From Pseudobutyrivibrio sp. UBA3626 (lineage in GTDB: Bacteria; Bacillota; Clostridia; Lachnospirales; Lachnospiraceae), in contig DFLF01000008.1 in assembly GCA_002373675.1 (NCBI GenBank), positions 87,407-149,096 on the forward strand: DNA of 61,690 bases. Reading direction: 5' to 3'. The notes beneath the pieces were generated by a model. It was not told the DNA's origin, did no database searches, and saw nothing but the letters and a program-made list of their open reading frames with translations. Each line of letters opens with the position of its first letter. Position 1 is the stretch's first letter. Both the position numbers and the translations under genes were made by a program. Below are positions 17,803 to 26,252 of the stretch, in pieces.

Positions 17803-18893
17803 TGATTAATCGCAAGTTAAAAACTATAAAAACAATATATATTGTTTTTTTGATAATATATATTGTCTTTTTCTTTTTTGCTTTGCTTTTATGCATTGGT
17901 GTTTGTTCAATGGCAGAAAGTGTTGCATCTATAATTCTAATGATAATTAACATTATAAGAATGATTCTTATAGTTGTATTTCTTGCAAAAGGTTTAAGTA
18001 ATGTTAATTCAGCTATTAATAATGAAGAATACTTAGATAAATATATGAGAAATTATAGTTTTATTAAAGGTATTATTGCTACAGCTTTGCTTTCACCAGC
18101 ATTTTTATATTTTACAATTAGTAAATATAGACTTTCACAATTATATGTTATAACCAATCTTGATAAAGAAAACATATCAAGCATTAAAAAGCCGATTTCA
18201 AAGACAAAATATCTTACTTTGATAATAGTATCTTCTATACTTGGTATATTCAGTGTCTTTGGTTATTATATGACAACAATTTATCTAGAGGTTTATCATA
18301 GTATGTATGATACATTAGATGAAGTTGTTGAGCCAAATGATGAATTGCCTAGCATAAGAATTCATTATGGCAATAATGAAACGGATCTTTTTGATCAAAA
18401 CTTTAACTTCAATTATCTAGATGAATATATGGGAGAAAATATGAAGGATATTAATCCCGACACTACTGTTAAAGCCAAAACTCATGTGATGGGGTACACG
18501 AATGGAGAAACACAATTTAATCTGGAATTTTATACAGATAAAAAATGTAAAGTCAAAGAAATGAAAATAAAAGATATGCGTATTAGGTTCATTCCTTATA
18601 AGAATGAGTATTATGCACCTTATGACGAACAGAGGATTAATGAATTTTATAATAAAGTAGATTCATATTATATTATTATTAATGGAACTATAATTAATAA
18701 AGATACTAGTTATAATACAGTAAGAGAAATAATAAAACAGCTGTCTAAAAAAGAAAATGATATTTATGAATATACTTATAGTGATTACAAAGTATTACAT
18801 TATTATGCATATCCTTATTATGAATTGAGTTTTAACTATACTTTAGATGATAAACTAGAATCAATAGATATAAGTACACGAAGCTATTATTAA
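17802..18893 (+). CDS. Four-helix membrane protein with extracellular C-terminal module
   Basis: Unknown function. Start chosen at ATG 17802, overlapping the previous stop (TAATG), with TTGGAGG eight bases upstream. The 363-residue product has membrane segments at about 11-36, 43-64, 89-106 and 137-160, then a soluble region of about 200 residues probably outside the cell. That region contains IRIHYGNNET (resembling KLHFGKNEI in the next protein) and ends with the IINKDTSYNTV module shared with both neighbours. Transcriptionally and translationally coupled to the lipoprotein gene. No known family recognised. Confidence 0.75.
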   Translation: MINRKLKTIKTIYIVFLIIYIVFFFFALLLCIGVCSMAESVASIILMIINIIRMILIVVFLAKGLSNVNSAINNEEYLDKYMRNYSFIKGIIATALLSPAFLYFTISKYRLSQLYVITNLDKENISSIKKPISKTKYLTLIIVSSILGIFSVFGYYMTTIYLEVYHSMYDTLDEVVEPNDELPSIRIHYGNNETDLFDQNFNFNYLDEYMGENMKDINPDTTVKAKTHVMGYTNGETQFNLEFYTDKKCKVKEMKIKDMRIRFIPYKNEYYAPYDEQRINEFYNKVDSYYIIINGTIINKDTSYNTVREIIKQLSKKENDIYEYTYSDYKVLHYYAYPYYELSFNYTLDDKLESIDISTRSYY

Positions 18894-18908
18894 GGAGTTA
18901 ATTAATAG

Positions 18909-19919
18909 ATGAAATTTTCAAAAGAAGAACAAGAAAAAATCTTGCAAATGTCACCTGAGGAGTGGCAGGAATATAAGAAGGCGCACAATCAATTAGAAAA
19001 TGACAATAAAGAGTTTATTGAACTTAAACTAAAGCTAGAAGCAGAAAAAGCCAAGTATATTGAAAAAAGTAAAGAACTTGATAAAGAGGAATCTGATTAT
19101 TTTCATGAGGAAAATCTCAAGGAGTTTGAAAAACTACAAAATGAGATTATAAAAAAGGAAAAGCAAGATTATATAAAACAATTAAATGCTATAAATACAG
19201 TAAGTGATGACAAAAAGAAAAAGTCATTTCCTTATTTATGGATTATCCTTGGAATAATTGTTGTAGCAATTATTATCATTGCTGTTTCTTGTTCGATAAA
19301 TTCAAAAGATGATACACATTTTACTGGAGAAGAAGAATACAATATTCGTAAAGAATATGAAAGTGAAGAACAGGGATATTATTCAGAAGATGGTAAGTAT
19401 TATTTGAATAATGAGACAGAACAATCGAAACAATTAGATGATAAACTATTTGCAGATAGTGCTGCTAAACTACACTTTGGTAAAAATGAAATAGGATTAT
19501 TATGTTTTTCTAGAAATATTAATACATCCTTATTTGTCCAAAGAAAGACAATAGAAAAACTAATTCAATTAGAACCTAAGAGTGCAGAGTATTATTTGAT
19601 TAATCTCAATGATAATACAAATAAGGACGAAAGAACTATTAATAATATAGTAATTGATTATGATAATTTGAATTATTTAAATGATGATAGTATTTTCTTT
19701 CAATATGAAGATTTTATTATTAATAGATCAACAACTTATGATGATGTAAAGAACTATTTCGCATCTAAAACAAGTGATATTAATGAATATAGCGATTCTA
19801 AAAAACATATGGATATTAACATTGATAATTACAAGATAATAATTGATAGTTTTGAAGATCCAAGTATTAAACCAGTTGGTACAGTTGATAAGATAACAGT
19901 TAATGTTATTAATAGATAA
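18909..19919 (+). CDS. Single-pass membrane protein with N-terminal coiled coil
   Basis: Unknown function. 336 residues: a charged, Glu/Lys-rich helical region (about 1-100, likely coiled coil and cytoplasmic), one membrane helix at about 108-130, and an outer domain of about 200 residues. That domain carries KLHFGKNEI and, near the end, IINRSTTYDDVKNY, resembling the corresponding parts of the two upstream proteins. AAGGAG lies 11 bases before the ATG. It is the last gene of the island and is followed by a perfect terminator at 19941-19975. The shared modules suggest three partners of one envelope complex, which is inference. Confidence 0.75.
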   Translation: MKFSKEEQEKILQMSPEEWQEYKKAHNQLENDNKEFIELKLKLEAEKAKYIEKSKELDKEESDYFHEENLKEFEKLQNEIIKKEKQDYIKQLNAINTVSDDKKKKSFPYLWIILGIIVVAIIIIAVSCSINSKDDTHFTGEEEYNIRKEYESEEQGYYSEDGKYYLNNETEQSKQLDDKLFADSAAKLHFGKNEIGLLCFSRNINTSLFVQRKTIEKLIQLEPKSAEYYLINLNDNTNKDERTINNIVIDYDNLNYLNDDSIFFQYEDFIINRSTTYDDVKNYFASKTSDINEYSDSKKHMDINIDNYKIIIDSFEDPSIKPVGTVDKITVNVINR

Positions 19920-19940
19920 TAAAATATAACAATTAATTTA

Positions 19941-19975
19941 TGCTGTCAAGAAAAAATACTTGACAGCATCTTTTT
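19941..19975 (+). terminator. Strong terminator ending the AT-rich island
   Basis: Perfect 10-bp stem TGCTGTCAAG (19941-19950) / CTTGACAGCA (19959-19968), loop AAAAAATA, then TC and five T. The descending arm contains the -35 hexamer of the next promoter. Confidence 0.92.
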
Positions 19976-19988
19976 ATACTAGTATAAT
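19960..19988 (+). promoter_or_regulatory. Consensus sigma-A promoter for ylxM-ffh, overlapping a terminator
   Basis: TTGACA (19960-19965), exactly 17 bp, TATAAT (19983-19988): a full match to the consensus. The -35 is inside the 3' arm of the upstream terminator hairpin. Transcription would start about 50 bp before the ylxM ATG. Confidence 0.88.
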
Positions 19989-20044
19989 GACTATCGTTTG
20001 ATATAGTATCTGTATATATGGGTGCTATAGCATGAGGATATGTT

Positions 20045-20377
20045 ATGGAAGATAAATTGCGACAGGGTTTTTTGTATGATTTCTATGGTGAACTTCTTAA
20101 TGGACACCAAAGGAATATATATGAAAGCTACATAATAGAAGACTTATCTTTGTCAGAGATTGCAGAGGAACAGGGTATATCAAGACAAGGCGTACATGAT
20201 TTGATTAAACGATGTAATAAAATGTTAGAAGGTTATGAAGATAAATTACATCTTGTAGATAAGTTTATGCATATTAGAGAAGATGTGAAAGCAATTAATG
20301 ATTTAGCTAAAGAAGCTACAGAAGATAATCTGGCTAAGATTTGTAGTATTTCAAATGATATTTTAGAGGAACTGTAA
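20045..20377 (+). CDS. ylxM: YlxM/p13-like HTH protein associated with the SRP
   Basis: Small UPF0122 protein encoded next to ffh in Firmicutes and reported to modulate signal recognition particle GTPase activity. 110 residues with a sigma-70 region-4-like helix-turn-helix (LSLSEIAEEQGISRQGVHDL) in the first half and a helical tail. Read from a consensus promoter at 19960-19988. Only one base separates its stop from the ffh ATG, so translation is coupled. Confidence 0.9.
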   Translation: MEDKLRQGFLYDFYGELLNGHQRNIYESYIIEDLSLSEIAEEQGISRQGVHDLIKRCNKMLEGYEDKLHLVDKFMHIREDVKAINDLAKEATEDNLAKICSISNDILEEL

Positions 20378-20378
20378 T

Positions 20379-21734
20379 ATGGCATTTGAGAATCTGTCTG
20401 AAAAATTACAGAATGTATTTAAAGGCTTAAAGAGTAAAGGTCTTCTTACAGAAGAAGATGTTAAAACTGCTCTTAAAGAGGTTAAACTTGCCCTGCTTGA
20501 AGCTGATGTTAACTTTAAGGTTGTTAAGCAGTTTGTAAAGTCTGTTCAAGAACGTGCAGTTGGTTCTGGTGTATTAACAGGTCTTAATCCGGGACAAATG
20601 GTTATTAAGATTGTTAATGAAGAAATGGTTAAGCTTATGGGCGAAACCGGGACGGAACTTACATATGCCAAGGGACAAGACATTACTGTATATATGATGG
20701 TTGGACTTCAAGGTGCTGGTAAGACTACAACTACTGCCAAACTTGCTGGTAAAATTAAGGAAAAAGGCAAAAAACCTCTTCTTGTTGCATGTGATGTATA
20801 TAGACCTGCTGCTATAAAGCAATTGCAGGTTAACGGTGAGAAGCTTGGAATAGACGTTTTCTCCATGGGAGATAAACATAAACCCAGTGATATTGCTAAG
20901 GCTTCGCTGGAACATGCCCGGAAAAAGGGTAATAACGTTGTTATTCTTGATACAGCTGGCCGACTTCATATTGATGATGAGATGATGGATGAATTAATAT
21001 CTATTAAGGATTCTGTAGATGTTACAGAGACATTTCTTGTTGTTGATGCAATGACTGGACAAGATGCTGTAAATGTTGCAAGTAAGTTTGATGAACTTAT
21101 TAATATTGATGGCATTATTCTAACCAAGTTAGATGGTGATACAAGAGGTGGTGCGGCACTTTCAATTCGTGCTGTTACGGGTAAACCTATTATATTCTGC
21201 GGTATGGGTGAGAAGCTCTCTGACTTAGAGCAGTTCTATCCGGATAGAATGGCTTCAAGAATTCTCGGAATGGGTGATGTACTTACTTTAATTGAGAAGG
21301 CAGAAGAATCTATTGACGATGAGAAGGCAAAAGAACTTTCTCGTAAAATGAAGAAAGCAGAATTTGATTATAATGATTATCTTGATTCCATGAGTCAGAT
21401 GAAGAATTTGGGTGGAATATCTTCCATTCTTAATATGCTTCCGGGTATGGGTATGCAAGGCTTGTCAAGTAAGCAAATGTCTCAGCTTGAAGGAAGTATG
21501 GATGAGAAAAGCTTGTCCCATGTTGAAGCAATTATTCTTAGTATGACACCGGAAGAACGAGCGAATCCCAAGCTTATGAATCCCAGCAGGAAGAAAAGAA
21601 TTGCTAATGGCGCAGGGCTTGATATTAGCGAAGTGAATCGCTTTATTAAACAATTTGAACAATCAAAGAAGATGATGAAGAAGATGCCTGGTATGATGGG
21701 TGGTAAAAAAGGAAAAATGAAATTCCCTTTTTAA
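20379..21734 (+). CDS. ffh: Signal recognition particle protein Ffh
   Basis: SRP54 GTPase that binds signal peptides and the SRP RNA and targets ribosomes to the membrane. N domain about 1-90; G domain with GLQGAGKTTTTAKLAG near 107, DTAGRLH, and TKLDGDTRGGAALS; Met-rich M domain from about 300 with GLSSKQMSQLEG and a Met/Gly/Lys tail. 451 residues, normal. rpsP follows after 41 bp with an AGGAGG site. The conserved ylxM-ffh-rpsP-khpA-rimM-trmD-rplS order is intact. Confidence 0.97.
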   Translation: MAFENLSEKLQNVFKGLKSKGLLTEEDVKTALKEVKLALLEADVNFKVVKQFVKSVQERAVGSGVLTGLNPGQMVIKIVNEEMVKLMGETGTELTYAKGQDITVYMMVGLQGAGKTTTTAKLAGKIKEKGKKPLLVACDVYRPAAIKQLQVNGEKLGIDVFSMGDKHKPSDIAKASLEHARKKGNNVVILDTAGRLHIDDEMMDELISIKDSVDVTETFLVVDAMTGQDAVNVASKFDELINIDGIILTKLDGDTRGGAALSIRAVTGKPIIFCGMGEKLSDLEQFYPDRMASRILGMGDVLTLIEKAEESIDDEKAKELSRKMKKAEFDYNDYLDSMSQMKNLGGISSILNMLPGMGMQGLSSKQMSQLEGSMDEKSLSHVEAIILSMTPEERANPKLMNPSRKKRIANGAGLDISEVNRFIKQFEQSKKMMKKMPGMMGGKKGKMKFPF

Positions 21735-21775
21735 CATAGATAAATTATTTACACATTATTAGGAGGAAAAAGAAA

Positions 21776-22018
21776 ATGGTAAAGATTAGATTGAGAAGAA
21801 TGGGTCAGAAGAAAGCACCATTCTATCGTATTGTTGTAGCTGATGCTAGAGCACCTAGAGATGGAAGATGTATCGAGGAGATTGGTACATATGATCCAAC
21901 AAAAGATCCTTCAGAATATCATGTTAATGAAGAACTTGCTAAGAAGTGGTTAGATAATGGTGCTAAGCCAACTGAGACAGTTGCAAGAATTTTTAAGTCA
22001 TGTGGTATTACTAAATAA
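21776..22018 (+). CDS. rpsP: 30S ribosomal protein S16
   Basis: Small-subunit ribosomal protein, 80 residues. Recognised by VKIRLRRMGQKKAPFYRIVV, DARAPRDGR and IGTYDPTK. A strong AGGAGG site precedes the start. khpA begins 10 bp downstream. Confidence 0.97.
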   Translation: MVKIRLRRMGQKKAPFYRIVVADARAPRDGRCIEEIGTYDPTKDPSEYHVNEELAKKWLDNGAKPTETVARIFKSCGITK

Positions 22019-22028
22019 GGAGTTACTT

Positions 22029-22256
22029 ATGAAAGAATTAGTTGAAGTAATTGCTAAGGCTCTCGTTGATAATCCTGATGAAGTTGAAGTTATTGAGAAA
22101 GAGAATGGTAATACTCTTGTACTTGAGCTTCATGTTGCAGGATCTGACATGGGTAAAGTTATTGGCAAGCAGGGACGCATTGCAAAGTCAATTCGTTCCG
22201 TGGTTAAAGCAGCTGCCACTAAGACAGATAAGAAGGTAGTTGTTGATATTATGTAA
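22029..22256 (+). CDS. khpA: KH-domain RNA-binding protein KhpA
   Basis: Small single-KH protein that in Gram-positives pairs with KhpB/Jag and binds RNA, affecting cell division and elongation. 75 residues with the RNA-binding GKQG loop inside MGKVIGKQGRIAKSIR. Start chosen at 22029, after AAGGAG; an in-frame ATG at 21957 lies inside rpsP and lacks a site. A strong terminator follows at 22289-22316. Confidence 0.95.
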   Translation: MKELVEVIAKALVDNPDEVEVIEKENGNTLVLELHVAGSDMGKVIGKQGRIAKSIRSVVKAAATKTDKKVVVDIM

Positions 22257-22288
22257 TATGTGTTGATTTGGACTTTGGATTAGCACTT

Positions 22289-22316
22289 ACTCCCACCATC
22301 CGTGGTGGGAGTTTTT
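22289..22316 (+). terminator. GC-rich terminator between khpA and rimM
   Basis: 10-bp stem ACTCCCACCA (22289-22298) / TGGTGGGAGT (22303-22312), loop TCCG, T run to 22316. The rimM ATG at 22338 is only 22 bp away, so rimM expression likely depends on partial read-through. Confidence 0.9.
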
Positions 22317-22337
22317 AATCTGGTTGTAGGAGATATA

Positions 22338-22841
22338 ATGCAGAAATTTTTACAGGTTGGAACAATAATTAAGACACATGGAATAAGAGGAGAGGTCAAA
22401 GTATATCCTCTTACTGATGATGTTAATAGATTTAAGCAGCTTAAAGAAGTTATATTAGAACCGGAAAAAGATAATGTTATATTAGAAATCGAAGGTGTCA
22501 AATTCTTTAAGAATCTTGTGATACTTAAATTCAAAGATTATGATAATATTAATGATATTGAAATCCATGTAAAGAAGGGCATATATGTTACAAGAGAAAA
22601 TGCAGTAGAATGCGAAGAGGATGAATATTTTGTTGCTGATCTCATAGGCCTTAATGTTATAACGGATGAAAATGAAGAATTTGGTAAAGTAAAAGATGTA
22701 ATTCATACTGGCGCAAATGATGTATATGTAATTGAGCATATGGATAAAGAGGTGCTGCTTCCAGCAATAAAGCAATGCATCAAAGATATTTCTATTAAAG
22801 ATAATAAGATGATTGTTCATTTGATGAAGGGATTATTATAA
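22338..22841 (+). CDS. rimM: 16S rRNA processing protein RimM
   Basis: Assembly factor for the 30S head that binds S19. N-terminal barrel with VGTIIKTHGIRGEVKVYPLT and C-terminal PRC-barrel (YFVADLIGLNVITDE, GKVKDVIHTGANDVYVI, LLPAIKQCI). Start chosen at 22338 after TAGGAGA; an ATG at 22302 lies in the terminator. 167 residues. One base separates its stop from trmD. Confidence 0.96.
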   Translation: MQKFLQVGTIIKTHGIRGEVKVYPLTDDVNRFKQLKEVILEPEKDNVILEIEGVKFFKNLVILKFKDYDNINDIEIHVKKGIYVTRENAVECEEDEYFVADLIGLNVITDENEEFGKVKDVIHTGANDVYVIEHMDKEVLLPAIKQCIKDISIKDNKMIVHLMKGLL

Positions 22842-22842
22842 T

Positions 22843-23523
22843 ATGAAATTTTATATCCTGACTTTATTTCCTGAAATGGTGATGTCTGGTCTTAATACCA
22901 GTATTATAGGCAGGGCTATTGATAATGGCTATATAGAGATAGAAGCTATTAATATAAGAGATTATACTATAGACAAACATAATAAGGTGGATGATTATCC
23001 CTATGGTGGCGGTGCGGGAATGGTTATGCAGGCACAGCCTGTATATGATGCATTTAAAGCAATTGTTGAGAAGGCAGGACATGACTTGCCTTGTGTATAT
23101 CTTACACCACAGGGAAGGACATTTAATCAATCAATAGCTAAAGAGTTTGCCATATTAGATGAAGTAGTCCTATTATGCGGACATTATGAAGGAATTGATG
23201 AAAGAGTTCTAGAAGAAATAGTTACTGATTATATCTCAATAGGTGATTTTGTATTAACAGGTGGTGAACTTCCAGCAATGATGATGGTTGATGCAATATC
23301 CCGTCTTGTTCCGGGAGTACTTCATAATGATGATTCTACAGTACAAGAATCTTTTAGTAATAATCTGTTAGAATACCCGCAATATACAAGACCCGAAGAA
23401 TGGAATGGCAAGAAAGTTCCAAGTATTCTGTTATCAGGCAATCATGCCAAGGTAGAAAAATGGCGATATGATATGTCGGTTGAACGCACTAGAAAGTATA
23501 GACCAGATCTATTAGAACAATAA
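22843..23523 (+). CDS. trmD: tRNA (guanine-N1)-methyltransferase
   Basis: SPOUT-class enzyme that makes m1G37 in tRNA from S-adenosylmethionine, preventing frameshifts. The knot region shows LLCGHYEGIDERVLEE and ISIGDFVLTGGELPAM; the N-terminal DYPYGGGAGMVMQ is also typical. 226 residues, at the short end for the family but with all core motifs. No terminator is seen before rplS, which has its own promoter. Confidence 0.96.
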   Translation: MKFYILTLFPEMVMSGLNTSIIGRAIDNGYIEIEAINIRDYTIDKHNKVDDYPYGGGAGMVMQAQPVYDAFKAIVEKAGHDLPCVYLTPQGRTFNQSIAKEFAILDEVVLLCGHYEGIDERVLEEIVTDYISIGDFVLTGGELPAMMMVDAISRLVPGVLHNDDSTVQESFSNNLLEYPQYTRPEEWNGKKVPSILLSGNHAKVEKWRYDMSVERTRKYRPDLLEQ

Positions 23524-23540
23524 AAAAGTCTATATTTTCC

Positions 23541-23569
23541 TTGTTTTTTATTGCTTTTCGTGTTATAGT
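23541..23569 (+). promoter_or_regulatory. Promoter for rplS
   Basis: TTGTTT (23541-23546), 17 bp, TATAGT (23564-23569), giving a leader of about 70 bases before the rplS ATG. The leader could hold an L19-type autoregulatory structure, known in other Firmicutes, but I could not confirm its fold. Confidence 0.6.
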
Positions 23570-23648
23570 ATACAAGTTGTGAATGATAGATAGTCCGCTG
23601 ATACATTATGTATTAAGAATGTCGAAGAATAATTAGGAGGTCACATAT

Positions 23649-24002
23649 ATGAGCGCTAATGAAATTATTAAGCAAATCGAAGCAGAACAGTGTAAAGAAT
23701 CTGTTGATGAATTTGCAGTAGGTGATACTGTTAAAGTTCATTGTAACATCAAAGAAGGAAATCGTGAGAGGATTCAGATTTTCGAAGGAACAGTAATTAA
23801 GAGACAGAACGGTAGCAACCGTGAGACATTTACTGTTAGAAAGTTCTCTAATGGTGTAGGAGTTGAGAAGACATTTCCTCTTCACAGTCCTAACGTAGTT
23901 AAGATTGAAGTAGTACGTAAAGGTAAAGTTAGAAGAGCTAAGCTTAACTACTTAAGAGAGCGTGTTGGTAAGAGAGCAAAGGTTAAGGAAGCTATCCAAT
24001 AA
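23649..24002 (+). CDS. rplS: 50S ribosomal protein L19
   Basis: Large-subunit protein at the subunit interface. 117 residues with FAVGDTVKVHCNIKEGNRER, IFEGTVIKRQ, VGVEKTFPLHSPNV and RRAKLNYLRERVGKRAKVKE. AGGAGG lies before the ATG. A terminator follows at 24015-24043. Confidence 0.97.
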   Translation: MSANEIIKQIEAEQCKESVDEFAVGDTVKVHCNIKEGNRERIQIFEGTVIKRQNGSNRETFTVRKFSNGVGVEKTFPLHSPNVVKIEVVRKGKVRRAKLNYLRERVGKRAKVKEAIQ

Positions 24003-24014
24003 AAGAAACGAATT

Positions 24015-24043
24015 AAAGAACAACCTTTGGTTGTTCTTTTTTT
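24015..24043 (+). terminator. Terminator after rplS
   Basis: 11-bp stem AAAGAACAACC / GGTTGTTCTTT (24015-24025 with 24029-24039), three-base loop, T run to 24043. A weak promoter candidate TTGTTC-N17-TATTAT (24031-24059) begins inside the 3' arm and could serve the next gene. Confidence 0.9.
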
Positions 24044-24086
24044 CTGATTATTGTATTATACATCTATACGATATATTGGTGAGATT

Positions 24087-24710
24087 ATGTGGTTTAAGGA
24101 TTTATTTGACAAGATTAAGAACTTTTTTAGTCATAAGTTTTCTAGAGGGTTGAATTTTCAACGCAGACGGAGAAGATTTAAGATTAAAGAGCTACAGACT
24201 GTGGCAATTAATGTGGGTATTGTTGTTGGAGTTGTTTTAGTAGCTTTTCTTTTGGTATTTACATTTTTTAATAGTGTTAAAATGTCAGGTGTCTCTATGC
24301 AGCCTACAATTGAAGACAAGACTACTCTTCTTGTTAATAGAGGTAGTTACCTGTTCTTTAAACCGAAGCATAATCATGTTGTCGCATTTGAATCATTATC
24401 TAATGAACAGGATACGACATATGTAAAAAGAATTGTTGGTGTTCCAGGGGACAAAATTGTTATTAAGAATGGAAGACTATATGTAAATGATGAGAAGTAT
24501 GATGATGTTGCTGATACTGCGAGTATTACATACAAAGGACTTGCGGAATCAGAGCTGATACTGGGAGATGATGAGTATTTTGTTCTTGGTGATAACAGAA
24601 ATAACAGCGAAGACTCCAGATATCCAAGTATTGGATTAATTAGTAAGAAACAGATTAAAGGTAAAGTGTGGTTTAAAATGTCCTTTGGAGATTTTGGTAT
24701 TGTTAATTAA
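24087..24710 (+). CDS. lepB: Signal peptidase I, first copy
   Basis: Membrane-bound serine/lysine protease that removes signal peptides from secreted proteins. Start chosen at ATG 24087 after GGTGAG. 207 residues: a basic N-terminus (RRRRR), one membrane helix at about 41-63, catalytic Ser70 in SGVSMQP, general-base Lys114 in YVKRIVGVPGD, and LGDNRNNSEDSR near 178. rbgA follows 10 bp later and a second lepB after that. Confidence 0.95.
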   Translation: MWFKDLFDKIKNFFSHKFSRGLNFQRRRRRFKIKELQTVAINVGIVVGVVLVAFLLVFTFFNSVKMSGVSMQPTIEDKTTLLVNRGSYLFFKPKHNHVVAFESLSNEQDTTYVKRIVGVPGDKIVIKNGRLYVNDEKYDDVADTASITYKGLAESELILGDDEYFVLGDNRNNSEDSRYPSIGLISKKQIKGKVWFKMSFGDFGIVN

Positions 24711-24720
24711 GGAATAAGGT

Positions 24721-25554
24721 ATGGATTATCAATGGTATCCCGGTCATATGACGAAAGCTATTCGTCAGATGAAAGAAGATATAAAATTAATAGACATTGT
24801 TATAGAACTTGTGGATGCAAGAATTCCAAGTAGTTCAAGAAATCCTGACATAGATAGTCTGGCAGGTAACAAGTCCCGTCTTATTATTCTTAATAAAAGC
24901 GATTTGGCAGATAGTGTTAAGACTAAAGAGTGGATGGAGCATTTTAAAGAAAAGGGTTTCTTTGTTATCTCAATTGATTCTAGAAAGAAGAATTCAATCA
25001 AAGAGGTTGAAAAGATTATAGAGAAGGCATGTGAGAAAAAACGCGAACGAGACAGGAAGCGTGGCATCAAGAACAGACCAATTAGAGCTATGGTTGTAGG
25101 TATACCCAATGTTGGTAAATCAACATTTATTAATTCATATGCAGGCAAAGCTGCAACTAAGACTGGTAATAAGCCTGGAGTAACTAAAGGAAAACAGTGG
25201 ATTAGACTTAATAAATCAGTTGAATTATTAGATACACCGGGAATTCTTTGGCCAAAGTTTGAAGACAGACAAGTTGGATTTAATCTTGCGTGTATTGGTT
25301 CTATGAATGATAATATCTTAGATAATTCTGAAATAGCAACGGGTATTATTGAATTTATTATAAACAACTATCCGAGCCTTGTTAATAATAGATATGAGGT
25401 TGATGAAAAGAACAACCTTAATGATATAATTACGGAAATTGCAACTAAAAGAAATTGTATCAAAAAGGGGCAGGAAATAGATTATAATAAGGTATATAAT
25501 CTTATTATTGATGAATTTAGAAGCGGAACAATTGGTAGAATTACATTAGAATAA
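24721..25554 (+). CDS. rbgA: Ribosome biogenesis GTPase A
   Basis: Circularly permuted GTPase required for late 50S assembly. G-motif order is permuted: NKSD (G4) comes before GIPNVGKST (G1, near 128) and DTPG (G3). The N-terminus MDYQWYPGHMTKA is diagnostic of the YlqF/RbgA family, and a C-terminal RNA-binding helical domain completes the 277 residues. It sits between two signal peptidase genes, and rnhB is just beyond, as in Bacillus rbgA-rnhB. Confidence 0.96.
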   Translation: MDYQWYPGHMTKAIRQMKEDIKLIDIVIELVDARIPSSSRNPDIDSLAGNKSRLIILNKSDLADSVKTKEWMEHFKEKGFFVISIDSRKKNSIKEVEKIIEKACEKKRERDRKRGIKNRPIRAMVVGIPNVGKSTFINSYAGKAATKTGNKPGVTKGKQWIRLNKSVELLDTPGILWPKFEDRQVGFNLACIGSMNDNILDNSEIATGIIEFIINNYPSLVNNRYEVDEKNNLNDIITEIATKRNCIKKGQEIDYNKVYNLIIDEFRSGTIGRITLE

Positions 25555-25572
25555 TTTGAAGGTAGTGGTAAT

Positions 25573-26235
25573 ATGTCTAGAAAAGAAGATATCCTGTATA
25601 ACAAAAATAATAATATTGGTAATAACGAAGAGAATACCGGTTCTGAAAATGAATCAAAAGATAATCAGAATAAAAGCAAAGTTACTAAGATGGAAGTAGT
25701 TAAATTTTTGCTGTATATACTTGCAATATTTTTAATTACATTTTGTATACTTCACTTTCTCGGTCAGAGAACAAGAGTGAGCGGTTCATCTATGGAAGCA
25801 ACACTTAGTGATGGAGATAATCTGATAGTTGATAAATTGACTTACAGGATATGGGAGCCTGAGAGATTTGATATTGTAGTATTTCCATATGAGGGGCCAG
25901 GCTCATCTGATTCTTTCTTCGGTAAGACTTATTATATTAAGAGAATAATAGGACTTCCTGGAGAGACGATTTATATTGATTATGACGGCAATATATTTAT
26001 TAATGGTGTCAAATTAGACGAAAACTACGGGCTTTCTAGGATTAGCAATCCGGGAATTGCGGCAGAACCATTAAAACTTGGCGATGACGAATATTTTGTT
26101 ATGGGTGATAATCGCAATAATTCTAGTGATAGTAGGTTTAGTAATGTGGGTCCTATTAAAGGGTCACATTTTACTGGAAGAGCATTATGTAGAATATATC
26201 CATTTGATAAAGTGTGCTCACTTACAGATAAGTAA
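25573..26235 (+). CDS. lepB: Signal peptidase I, second copy
   Basis: Paralogue of the gene two positions upstream. 220 residues: a 40-residue Asn/Glu/Lys-rich cytoplasmic tail, one membrane helix at about 42-62, catalytic Ser73 in GSSMEA, Lys123 in YIKRIIGLPGE, and MGDNRNNSSDSR. The cytoplasmic tail differs completely from the first copy, and the loop after the first conserved block is longer. Both enzymes have all catalytic residues, so both are probably active, perhaps with different substrates. Confidence 0.95.
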   Translation: MSRKEDILYNKNNNIGNNEENTGSENESKDNQNKSKVTKMEVVKFLLYILAIFLITFCILHFLGQRTRVSGSSMEATLSDGDNLIVDKLTYRIWEPERFDIVVFPYEGPGSSDSFFGKTYYIKRIIGLPGETIYIDYDGNIFINGVKLDENYGLSRISNPGIAAEPLKLGDDEYFVMGDNRNNSSDSRFSNVGPIKGSHFTGRALCRIYPFDKVCSLTDK

Positions 26236-26252
26236 TTAATAAGGGTGAATTG

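Noticed and set aside
23570..23648. L19 leader RNA element
   Set aside because: A leader of suitable length exists, but I could not recognise the known consensus or a convincing fold by eye.
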